Positions 1-4,484 of a stretch of 6,189 nt of DNA are shown here, piece by piece; position 1 is the stretch's first letter, and every line of letters begins with the position of its first letter. A program made the position numbers and the translations under genes. Under the pieces are notes generated by a model. That model worked only from the letters and a program-made list of their open reading frames with translations, did no database searches and had not been told where the DNA came from. The stretch is from the NCBI GenBank assembly GCA_023487095.1, contig JAMDEL010000037.1, forward strand, positions 420-6,608, in the 5' to 3' direction. This DNA comes from Patescibacteria group bacterium. Lineage in GTDB: Bacteria > Patescibacteriota > Doudnabacteria > UBA920.

Positions 1-93
1 TTTGAGGAGTCTGGGGTGAAGGCGGATATTTTTGAAAAAAGAGCGGTTTTTTTCCCGCCGGCTTTCATACATGCTGTACCTTTTAAGCCCTAA
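1..93 (+). CDS. 3' end of a plus-strand gene (30 residues visible), function unknown
   Basis: Frame 1 is open from the first base of the window to a TAA at 91-93. The visible residues include ADIFEKRAVFFPPAFIHAVP, which reads like the folded C-terminus of a real protein, with mixed charge and a hydrophobic, aromatic end. The frame overlaps the end of the minus-strand AbrB-family gene by 11 bases, a normal convergent arrangement. The tail vaguely resembles those of class I SAM methyltransferases, but this is a guess and not a family assignment. The alternative is that this stretch holds the start of a minus-strand partner of the AbrB-family gene. An ATG at 72-70 with AAAGG six bases upstream exists there, but its peptide is basic and unconvincing. 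Confidence 0.42.
   Translation, partial: FEESGVKADIFEKRAVFFPPAFIHAVPFKP
35..58 (-). terminator. possible weak terminator of the AbrB-family gene
   Basis: On the minus strand GCGG (58-55) and CCGC (46-43) can pair across an 8-base loop, and six T's follow (40-35) after two bases. It lies about 25 bases beyond the stop codon of the AbrB-family gene. The stem is only 4 bp, or 5 with a G-T pair, so the call is weak. If real, it argues against a co-transcribed toxin gene downstream. Confidence 0.3.
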
Positions 94-292
94 CTGATTT
101 CTGGCCCAGCTTCGGTCTGCTGGAAAAGGGCATGGCCAGTTGAGTATTTTTTTGGGACTTTTTAACCACGGCCTGGCCGCCTTCGGCCAAAATCTCCACC
201 TCATCCCCTTCCTTTATTTCCAAATCCTCCAAAACTTTCTTGGACAGGGTTATGGCCAGGGAATGACCGGTTTTAAAAACTTTTCTATTCAT
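83..292 (-). CDS. AbrB/MazE/SpoVT-family DNA-binding protein (antitoxin-like)
   Basis: A 69-residue protein. Residues 1-45 match the swapped-hairpin AbrB/MazE fold: MNRKVFKTGHSLAITLSKK, then a helix LEDLEIKEGDEVEI and a closing strand QAVVKK. Family members form dimers that bind DNA and often repress their own promoter, as antitoxins or as solitary regulators. The C-terminal 25 residues are polar and basic and could be a toxin-binding or disordered tail. No toxin gene is convincing in the 82 bases downstream, where a convergent gene seems to end, so it may be solitary. The start is fixed by the family N-terminus. There is no Shine-Dalgarno sequence. The -10 box ends 6 bases before the ATG, so the mRNA is probably leaderless. 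The neighbouring divergent promoter could be under its control. Fold is seen with good confidence; role is inferred. Confidence 0.9.
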   Translation of the reverse strand: MNRKVFKTGHSLAITLSKKVLEDLEIKEGDEVEILAEGGQAVVKKSQKNTQLAMPFSSRPKLGQKSVRA

Positions 293-298
293 AGCTTA

Positions 299-328
299 AT
301 TATAGACCAAATCCGCATTGACAAGCAA
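299..328 (-). promoter_or_regulatory. promoter of the AbrB-family gene (leaderless)
   Basis: On the minus strand a perfect TATAAT lies at 304-299. Candidate -35 boxes are TTGCTT (328-323, 18-bp spacer) or TTGTCA (324-319, 14-bp spacer, too short). Transcription should start within a base or two of the ATG at 292. The -35 region is the same DNA as the -35 of the divergent plus-strand promoter. Confidence 0.65.
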
Positions 329-346
329 AGACGGGTACTTTAAGAT
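318..346 (+). promoter_or_regulatory. strong sigma70-type promoter for the structured leader and orphan membrane gene
   Basis: A perfect -35 TTGACA (318-323), a 17-bp spacer and the -10 TAAGAT (341-346) predict a start near 353. That gives a 5' leader of about 130 nt before the GTG at 484. The -35 overlaps that of the minus-strand AbrB-family promoter, so the two polymerase sites cannot be filled together. Confidence 0.78.
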
Positions 347-352
347 TTGAGC

Positions 353-483
353 ACATTTCCGAGCCCTAACCTGAGCCGGAAAAAGGCTGGTTTCCTGCCT
401 TTACTGCCATTTAGGCAGCCGGGTTCTTCACCCGCCTTCCTTGTCGGACGGAAGGGAAACCAGCCCATTTTTTAGGAGGAACT
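353..483 (+). promoter_or_regulatory. structured 5' leader: four-way junction with terminator-like end
   Basis: A perfect 11-bp stem pairs 385-395 (GGCTGGTTTCC) with 455-465 (GGAAACCAGCC). Inside it sit three hairpins: CTGCC/GGCAG (404-408, 414-418, loop ATTTA), CGGGT/ACCCG (420-424, 430-434, loop TCTTC) and CCTTCC/GGAAGG (435-440, 450-455, sharing one G with the closing stem). After the stem come CA and six T's (468-473), then AGGAGG (474-479). The layout suggests an attenuator or other cis-acting RNA controlling the gene at 484. A competing hairpin AGCC/GGCT (374-377, 385-388) would open the closing stem. The second hairpin's loop can pair with the Shine-Dalgarno region. It matches no riboswitch class that I recognise. 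It is not a tRNA: there is no T-arm consensus and the closing stem is too long. Confidence 0.6.
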
Positions 484-954
484 GTGACAAGAACAGCGAC
501 GTTCGTATGTTTTTTGCTTTTCGGGCTTCTAATCCTGACCTTGGGATACGATGCCTATGACCGCCGCCAGCGCAGGCTGGTGGTGTTTGCAGCCATTGAT
601 CCCGAAGTCCGGGATATCAACCTGCCGGAGCTAAAAACCGTCCGCGGCCTGCTGGAATCACGCCTGCAGGATCTGGACGCGAATCTTCGGATCAACGTCC
701 CCGACCTGGAACCCGGAAGTCTGGAAGTGGTAGTCTTCCCGTATTCGGAAGCTGGGGCAAAAGCCGTATACCTAGTGCTGGTCAGGTACCACGGCGAAGC
801 CTTTGGCTTTACGGTCATGGACAATCCGGATTTAGCCAGGGCCGCGGAAACAGCGGCTTTTGATATTCGGGTGGACATCGCTCGCTTCCTGGCGTTTCGG
901 CGCCATGAACTTCAACGCCCCGGCCGGCTTACGGCTCGGGGCGTTTTTGTTTAA
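484..954 (+). CDS. orphan single-pass membrane protein, function unknown
   Basis: A 156-residue protein starting at GTG, with a perfect AGGAGG four bases upstream; no ATG in the frame has comparable support. Residues 6-22 form one hydrophobic membrane segment, followed by YDAYDRRQRR. These basic residues suggest, by the positive-inside rule, that the C-terminal part may be cytoplasmic. An uncleaved signal anchor facing outward is the alternative. The rest alternates strands (RRLVVFAAID, LEVVVFPYSE, AVYLVLVRYH) and helices (residues 43-58 and 118-141), like a small alpha/beta domain. I do not recognise the family. A hand count over 601-780 gives about 58% GC, higher than most of the window, with many CGC, CGG and CTG codons, so transfer from elsewhere is possible. 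The last 13 codons lie inside a terminator. It has its own promoter, leader and terminator, so it forms a single-gene unit. Confidence 0.72.
   Translation: MTRTATFVCFLLFGLLILTLGYDAYDRRQRRLVVFAAIDPEVRDINLPELKTVRGLLESRLQDLDANLRINVPDLEPGSLEVVVFPYSEAGAKAVYLVLVRYHGEAFGFTVMDNPDLARAAETAAFDIRVDIARFLAFRRHELQRPGRLTARGVFV
914..951 (+). terminator. factor-independent terminator overlapping the end of the orphan membrane gene
   Basis: A 9-bp stem pairs 914-922 (AACGCCCCG) with 937-945 (CGGGGCGTT). An inner GCCG/CGGC stem (923-926, 932-935) and a single bulged T make it nearly continuous. TTTTTGTTT follows (944-952). The RNA should end at about 948-952, while the stop codon of the gene is 952-954. Confidence 0.8.
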
Positions 955-977
955 ATAAAAAACCCGCTCTACGCGGG
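952..977 (-). terminator. terminator of the GT2-thpR-cyclotransferase operon
   Basis: On the minus strand CCCGC (977-973) pairs with GCGGG (967-963) over a 5-base loop, followed by TTTTTTATTTAA (962-951). It lies 22 bases past the stop of the cyclotransferase-like gene. Its T-run DNA abuts the convergent plus-strand terminator and covers the stop codon of the plus-strand gene. Confidence 0.8.
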
Positions 978-999
978 GTGTATAATTCCCAATCTATCC

Positions 1000-1437
1000 T
1001 TATTGTTTCGCGAGGCGCAAAAAGCCTTCCAATTTTTTTATCCATTCCTGTGGCAGCTTGTTCTCATAAGCCGCGCCAATAACGCGGCGGAAATGATCTT
1101 CCTTGGCTTCCGTGCCACCAAACTCATGGGGTGGTTCAATATAAACCTGGCACTTATACTTTACGTTATTATCATCAACCACGCAGACTTCCTGCCTGCC
1201 AAAAACTTCGGGATAACCTTCAAACTGGTCCAGCATGGCAATCCCGTCTTCGTCTATTTCAAACAACACCCCCCAGACATGCCCATCTTTTTGCGGCCGG
1301 ATATTGGCGTAGCCGCGGGTATCCACGCCGATTTCAAAGTTGGGCAGCTTGGCACGGCAGAGCAGGTGGCAGTGCCAGCCGCACAGCCGTCTCATTTGCT
1401 CAAAATTCATATTTGATCCGTATGCGAAATAGTACAT
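1000..1437 (-). CDS. gamma-glutamylcyclotransferase-like (AIG2/GGCT fold) protein
   Basis: A 145-residue protein of normal length for this family. It begins MYYFAYGSNM, with the YGSN loop (6-9) that binds the gamma-glutamyl group. LDQFEGYP (69-76) supplies the catalytic Glu73. VWGVLFEID (54-62) is the central strand, and the C-terminal FRRVIGAAYENKLPQEW fits the usual family ending. Relatives release 5-oxoproline from gamma-glutamyl amines or peptides, or open such linkages. The true substrate cannot be read from sequence. It is probably cytoplasmic, with no signal peptide. The start is supported by AAGG (1448-1445) seven bases upstream. It is the last gene of the operon, 41 bases after thpR. 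A TAGAAT box (1458-1453) in that gap without a good -35 could be a weak internal promoter. A terminator follows. Confidence 0.88.
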   Translation of the reverse strand: MYYFAYGSNMNFEQMRRLCGWHCHLLCRAKLPNFEIGVDTRGYANIRPQKDGHVWGVLFEIDEDGIAMLDQFEGYPEVFGRQEVCVVDDNNVKYKCQVYIEPPHEFGGTEAKEDHFRRVIGAAYENKLPQEWIKKLEGFLRLAKQ

Positions 1438-1478
1438 AAATTTACCTTACATATTCTACTACAACTTTGGGAAGCCGC

Positions 1479-2003
1479 CTATTCCATACCGAACTCACCA
1501 AGCACCTTATAGTCCGCCCCTTCCGGCCTGAGAATGGATTCGTATAAAACAAACTTTTCCGCATTCATTTGCCAATTTATGGGCTGGGGCCAATCCTGTT
1601 TGGGAAACTCCGTAAATATGCCTGGCTTAAACCTGGCTAGAGTAAGGTGCATAAAAAAAGGCCGGGTACCAGGCTGTTGGCCGAGACTGCCAAACACCAA
1701 AGCCCTCAAATCTAACAGTTGCTTTGTGGACAAACCGGTTGCCCAGACTAGCCTGGGCTGTCCGTATTTCGGACCGAAGTCAACCGTTTTGAATTCAAGG
1801 AGGATTTTATTGGATGTAATTTTTTCCAATTGCTTTATAACCCCGGGCACGTTTTCTGTTTGCCAAGGCGGAACCAGGGTGACATGCAAATTTTTCTGCT
1901 CCAGCCAGCGTACGGGCAAAGCAATATGCTGATTTTGCCACAACTCGGCTGTTTTTACAACCTCCTCTCCAGCCGGCAGGCCGACGAAGACCCTCTTAGC
2001 CAT
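1479..2003 (-). CDS. thpR: RNA 2',3'-cyclic phosphodiesterase (ThpR/LigT, 2H family)
   Basis: A 174-residue protein with the two catalytic HxTx motifs of the 2H phosphoesterases: HVTL at 40-43 and HLTL at 119-122. The ending FVLYESILRPEGADYKVL is typical of ThpR. The family opens 2',3'-cyclic phosphate ends of RNA to 2'-phosphates, and some members ligate tRNA halves in vitro. The start is ATG 2003-2001, where MAKRVFVGLP matches the family N-terminus. AGGGG lies 5 bases upstream. The frame stays open to 2078, but those 25 extra codons overlap the glycosyltransferase and do not look like the family. Only one base separates it from the glycosyltransferase stop codon, so the two are probably translationally coupled. 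No key residue is missing. Confidence 0.92.
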   Translation of the reverse strand: MAKRVFVGLPAGEEVVKTAELWQNQHIALPVRWLEQKNLHVTLVPPWQTENVPGVIKQLEKITSNKILLEFKTVDFGPKYGQPRLVWATGLSTKQLLDLRALVFGSLGQQPGTRPFFMHLTLARFKPGIFTEFPKQDWPQPINWQMNAEKFVLYESILRPEGADYKVLGEFGME

Positions 2004-2004
2004 A

Positions 2005-2763
2005 TTAACCCCTAATATCCGTATACTTGTCCGTTGCGGGCTTATGCCGAAACAGAACGGAATAATAGTTAAGCACATACCTAAAGCCGGTTAAAACCAC
2101 ACCCTCCTTGGCCAAGCGGCGGCCGGAAGAATAAATAAAAAAATTCAAATAAAACTTAACCAGCCCTAAGCGGCTGAGGCGCCGGGCCAAATCCGTATCC
2201 TCGCCGTAAAATTTTATGGAAGTATCAAAGCCGCCAATCTGCTCCAAGGCTTTGCGCCTGACCACAAAGTTCCCTCCTTGGACCACGGAACCGAGGCGAA
2301 AAATAAAACGATCCAGCAAGTAAACCAAAAAAACCACCCGGCTGTAAAACCACACCACCAACCGTTTGTACCATGGCAGATCAAAGTAGATTAGCGGACC
2401 ACTCAGGCAAACCAGCGCCGGTTTTTCCTCAAATTCCGCCAAAGCTTTTCTGAGCCAGCCGACAGGCAGGCGGTTGTCGGCATCTATATTGGCAACCAAT
2501 TGGCCACGGCTCACCACATAGCCGGCCTGGCGCGCGAACGTAATACCCTTTCTCGGCTCGTCCAACACCCTGACCTCCAAAAAGCCTTCGCCAATCTTCC
2601 GGGTCTCGTCAGTACTGGCATTGTTGACCACCACAACTTCCGCATTGACACTCTCCCTTTGGATTTCATCCAAAACAGATTGTAGACAACCAGCCAAATT
2701 TTTCGCCTCATTGTATGCGGGGATTACGAAACTGATTTCGGGCTGCTCATTCTCTTGTTTCAT
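2005..2763 (-). CDS. family 2 glycosyltransferase (GT-A fold)
   Basis: A 252-residue protein. The N-terminus ISFVIPAYNEAKNL (10-23) and VVVVNNASTDET (43-54) form the nucleotide-sugar site. DADN (94-97) is the metal-binding DXD motif, GGNFVVRR (163-170) the acceptor loop, and GEDTDLARR (187-195) carries the catalytic-base ED and its following RR. A hydrophobic stretch at 135-155 may dip into the membrane. It probably transfers a sugar to a lipid or surface glycan at the inner face of the membrane; donor and acceptor are unknown. The start is ATG 2763-2761. A longer open frame to 2853 would read through the promoter and up to the mscL start, and its 30 extra residues are unlike the family. The TATAAT ends 7 bases before this ATG and no Shine-Dalgarno is present, so the message is probably leaderless. 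First gene of the operon. Confidence 0.92.
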   Translation of the reverse strand: MKQENEQPEISFVIPAYNEAKNLAGCLQSVLDEIQRESVNAEVVVVNNASTDETRKIGEGFLEVRVLDEPRKGITFARQAGYVVSRGQLVANIDADNRLPVGWLRKALAEFEEKPALVCLSGPLIYFDLPWYKRLVVWFYSRVVFLVYLLDRFIFRLGSVVQGGNFVVRRKALEQIGGFDTSIKFYGEDTDLARRLSRLGLVKFYLNFFIYSSGRRLAKEGVVLTGFRYVLNYYSVLFRHKPATDKYTDIRG

Positions 2764-2770
2764 ATTCTCT

Positions 2771-2798
2771 ATTATACCCCAAACCGCGGGTTTGATAA
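2771..2798 (-). promoter_or_regulatory. promoter of the GT2-thpR-cyclotransferase operon
   Basis: Minus strand: TATAAT at 2776-2771, with TTATCA (2798-2793, 4 of 6 matches) 16 bp upstream. Transcription should begin at about 2764, essentially at the glycosyltransferase ATG. The -35 overlaps the -35 of the divergent mscL promoter. Confidence 0.6.
2781..2793. repeat. 13-bp palindrome in the shared promoter region, possible operator
   Basis: AAACCGCGGGTTT is an inverted repeat (AAACC, GCG, GGTTT). It fills most of the spacer of the minus-strand promoter and touches the mscL -35. A dimeric regulator binding here would affect both promoters. No regulator gene is adjacent, and a repeat of this length can arise by chance. 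Confidence 0.35.
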
Positions 2799-2819
2799 TA
2801 GCCCCCGCTTTGTTATAAT
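2792..2819 (+). promoter_or_regulatory. mscL promoter with extended -10
   Basis: TTGATA (2792-2797, 5 of 6), a 16-bp spacer, and TATAAT (2814-2819) preceded by TG plus one base (extended -10). The predicted start is near 2826, giving a leader of about 30 nt to the ATG at 2856. Confidence 0.75.
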
Positions 2820-2855
2820 ACAGCCAGAATAAAGAATAATTATCAGCAAACATTT

Positions 2856-3254
2856 ATGCTCAAAGACTTCAAGCAGTTCATTTTGAGAGGTAACGTGGTG
2901 GACCTGGCTATTGGCGTGGTCATGGGCGCGGCTTTCACTTCCGTGGTAAATTCTCTGGTAAAGGATATTCTTACTCCTTTTATTGCAGCCATCTTTAAGC
3001 AACCAGATTTTTCCGGTCTGTACTTCACCTTAAACCACAGCCGGTTTACTTACGGCAATTTTATCAATTCGCTGGTTTCGCTGATTATCGTTTCCACGGC
3101 TATTTACTTTTTTGTGGTCACGCCCCTAAATAGCCTTATTACACGGATGCGCAAAGAGGCTCCGGTTGACCCCGCCACCAAAAAATGCCCCGAGTGCCTA
3201 AGCGATATACCCAAAGAAGCCAAACGCTGCGCTTACTGCACCAGCCAAGTCTAA
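2856..3254 (+). CDS. mscL: large-conductance mechanosensitive channel MscL with C-terminal zinc ribbon
   Basis: A 132-residue protein close to the usual family length. The N-terminal MLKDFKQFILRGNVVDLAIG is the amphipathic helix and start of TM1, the pore-lining segment (about 14-45, GVVMGAAF at the gate). TM2 is about 70-93. MscL opens as a pentamer in the inner membrane under strong membrane tension and lets solutes out during sudden osmotic downshift. The tail differs from E. coli, which ends in a coiled helix bundle. Here CPEC (111-114) and CAYC (125-128) form a four-cysteine zinc ribbon, as in many other bacterial MscL proteins. It is transcribed alone, divergent from the glycosyltransferase operon. 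No clear Shine-Dalgarno is visible in the A/T-rich leader. The start is set by the family N-terminus. Confidence 0.96.
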   Translation: MLKDFKQFILRGNVVDLAIGVVMGAAFTSVVNSLVKDILTPFIAAIFKQPDFSGLYFTLNHSRFTYGNFINSLVSLIIVSTAIYFFVVTPLNSLITRMRKEAPVDPATKKCPECLSDIPKEAKRCAYCTSQV

Positions 3255-3263
3255 ACAAAAAAC

Positions 3264-3294
3264 AACTCCGCCTCTCGCAAGAGGCGGAGTTTTT
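3264..3294. terminator. bidirectional terminator between mscL and the MFS gene
   Basis: A perfect 12-bp stem pairs 3264-3275 with 3280-3291 around a CGCA loop. T's follow on the plus strand (to 3294) and an A-rich stretch (3255-3262) gives the T-run on the minus strand. It lies between the convergent ends of mscL (3254) and the MFS gene (3301) and can serve both. Confidence 0.9.
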
Positions 3295-3300
3295 GAATGC

Positions 3301-4026
3301 CTAAGCCCGGCTGGTTTTGTAAACCATGAGGCTGCCGAAAGCCAAAGCCAGGCCAAAGAGAATCCAAGTAAATGCAATACCATTTTGCAAAGCGACAATG
3401 CCGCTTAAGGCCAGGCCCAAACCACCACCAACATGGTGGGAGATGGCTTCAAAAGAAATTACGGTTGCCCGTTCATTGGAAGGCAGCCGGTCATTTAAAT
3501 AGGCATCCTTAATAGGCTTAAACAGGCCGCGGAAAAACTCGTGGGCCAAAAACACGGTGAGGCTAATTGGAAAAACCCTGAAAGCCGCGGTCCCGGCCAT
3601 GGTCAGGCCGATTGCCAGCTGGGTCAGCATTAACGCAGCAGTTTCCCCACGGGACAGTCTCATCATCCAATGAGTAGCGCTGGAACCTAAGAGCACCATG
3701 ACTGACATGCCCACCCACAACCAGCCATTGTCGGCCACTGAATGGAAAAACTGGGCAAACCAAGGCTGCCATTGCATATTCATAGGCATAACGCACAAGT
3801 ACTGCAAAGTTCCGACTAGCAAAATAAACCGGACCGTTTTATGCTTTAGACCAAAAACCACGCTTGAATGGGCTATATTTTTAAGCGCCAAGAAGCCGGC
3901 GGAGAAAGAAAACTTTTTTCTGATAAAGTATTCTTCCTTAAGGCCTAAAAAGGCTAAGGTGGTCCAAAGCAAAAACAGGAACTGCTGGCCAGCCAGGTCA
4001 GGGCCAGGCTTCGGGTGGCTATCCAA
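3301..4026 (-). CDS. MFS transporter, C-terminal part (frameshifted gene)
   Basis: This frame carries the second half of the transporter. After the frameshift near 3971-3975 it continues LLWTTLAFLGLKEEYF at the end of TM6, a cytoplasmic loop, and then about six hydrophobic segments (for example WLWVGMSVMVLLGSS, LMLTQLAIGLTMAGTAA, WILFGLALAFGSLMVY). The conserved EFFRGLFKPIKDAYLNDRLP loop between late helices resembles that of MFS drug or sugar exporters. The 17 or so residues before the shift point (from MDSHPKPG) are out-of-frame reading and not part of the protein. On its own this half has no Shine-Dalgarno and no promoter, so it would not make a working transporter. The stop at 3301-3303 is just beyond the shared terminator. 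Confidence 0.8.
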   Translation of the reverse strand: MDSHPKPGPDLAGQQFLFLLWTTLAFLGLKEEYFIRKKFSFSAGFLALKNIAHSSVVFGLKHKTVRFILLVGTLQYLCVMPMNMQWQPWFAQFFHSVADNGWLWVGMSVMVLLGSSATHWMMRLSRGETAALMLTQLAIGLTMAGTAAFRVFPISLTVFLAHEFFRGLFKPIKDAYLNDRLPSNERATVISFEAISHHVGGGLGLALSGIVALQNGIAFTWILFGLALAFGSLMVYKTSRA

Positions 4027-4484
4027 CTGCCAAACAACCCGCCCAAGATTCCCACGACTTGGACAACCTGGTTCTCCCTGACAAACAACTTTTTTAGGTC
4101 CGTTTCGTGGCCAAAATGCCTTAGCCTATCTATGGCCCAAGCAGTAAACGCGCCACTTAAGAAAGTGCTGCCAATGGCGAGCAGGCTTTCTGCGGCTGCA
4201 AAACCCCAAAAACCTGAAGCCAAAAAGTATACCAGTGTGCCAGCTGTGCTGAAAACTCCGGCCAAGACCACGGAGGTTTTGCGGCCAAAAATATCCGCGA
4301 AAGCACCGGTTGGGATTTCAAACACAAAAAGCGTAGTATAAAACACCACGTTCACCAGGTTAATCTGAAATAGGTTTAAGCCCTTGGAAAGCAAAAACGT
4401 TGAGTAGATTGCGAAATGCAAAGACATGGCGAACATTGCCAGGCCCCGCAGGCCCAAATACCAATACAGCGTCTGTGTAATCAT
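3954..4484 (-). CDS. MFS transporter, N-terminal part (frameshifted gene)
   Basis: This frame encodes the first six membrane helices of a major facilitator transporter. Motif A, GAFADIFGRKTSVV (60-73), lies between TM2 and TM3 as expected. The start is ATG 4484-4482 with GAGAGGTGG just upstream. A longer frame to 4607 and an ATG at 4535 lack such a site and give a polar extension. The true sequence holds to about 3976. The remaining codons (CFGPP and stop) are out of frame. With one base added to the T5 run, the reading becomes TWLASSSCFLLWTTLAFLGL, which spaces TM6 properly, and the whole protein would be about 394 residues. MFS proteins move small molecules using ion or substrate gradients; the cargo here is unknown. 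Upstream lies a structured leader with a terminator. Confidence 0.85.
   Translation of the reverse strand: MITQTLYWYLGLRGLAMFAMSLHFAIYSTFLLSKGLNLFQINLVNVVFYTTLFVFEIPTGAFADIFGRKTSVVLAGVFSTAGTLVYFLASGFWGFAAAESLLAIGSTFLSGAFTAWAIDRLRHFGHETDLKKLFVRENQVVQVVGILGGLFGSWIATRSLALTWLASSSCFCFGPP
3971..3975 (-). other. probable frameshift site in the MFS gene (A5/T5 run)
   Basis: The N-terminal and C-terminal frames overlap at 3954-4026 and differ by one base. Reading the T5 run as T6 restores one continuous frame with well-spaced TM6 residues. The run is not a standard X XXY YYZ slip site, so an assembly or sequencing error, or a recent mutation, is likelier than programmed frameshifting. Confidence 0.7.

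Noticed and set aside
1..72. Minus-strand start at 72 with AAAGG upstream, a possible toxin gene
   Set aside because: The peptide is basic and low in complexity with no family features. The plus-strand frame over the same bases looks more like protein and ends with a stop in a normal convergent position.
86..373. AGCCCTAAC repeated at 86-94 and 362-370, flanking the AbrB-family gene; resembles half of an integron attC core
   Set aside because: The matching partner core (GTTRRRY in the right place) is missing and the repeat is only 9 bases, so chance is the simpler explanation.
385..465. Cloverleaf-like fold considered as a tRNA or tRNA-like gene
   Set aside because: The closing stem is 11 bp in place of 7, there is no TTCGA-type T-loop, no CCA-compatible end and no 7-base anticodon loop.
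981..986. TATAAT on the plus strand, a possible antisense promoter into the cyclotransferase-like gene
   Set aside because: No -35 at any reasonable distance; the upstream bases are the A-run and stem of a terminator.
2004..2078. Upstream extension of ThpR by 25 codons
   Set aside because: It overlaps the glycosyltransferase coding sequence, while MAKRVFVGLP at 2003 is the family start with an AGGGG site.
2764..2853. Upstream extension of the glycosyltransferase by 30 codons
   Set aside because: It would be encoded by the promoter region, including both -10 boxes, and does not resemble the family N-terminus.
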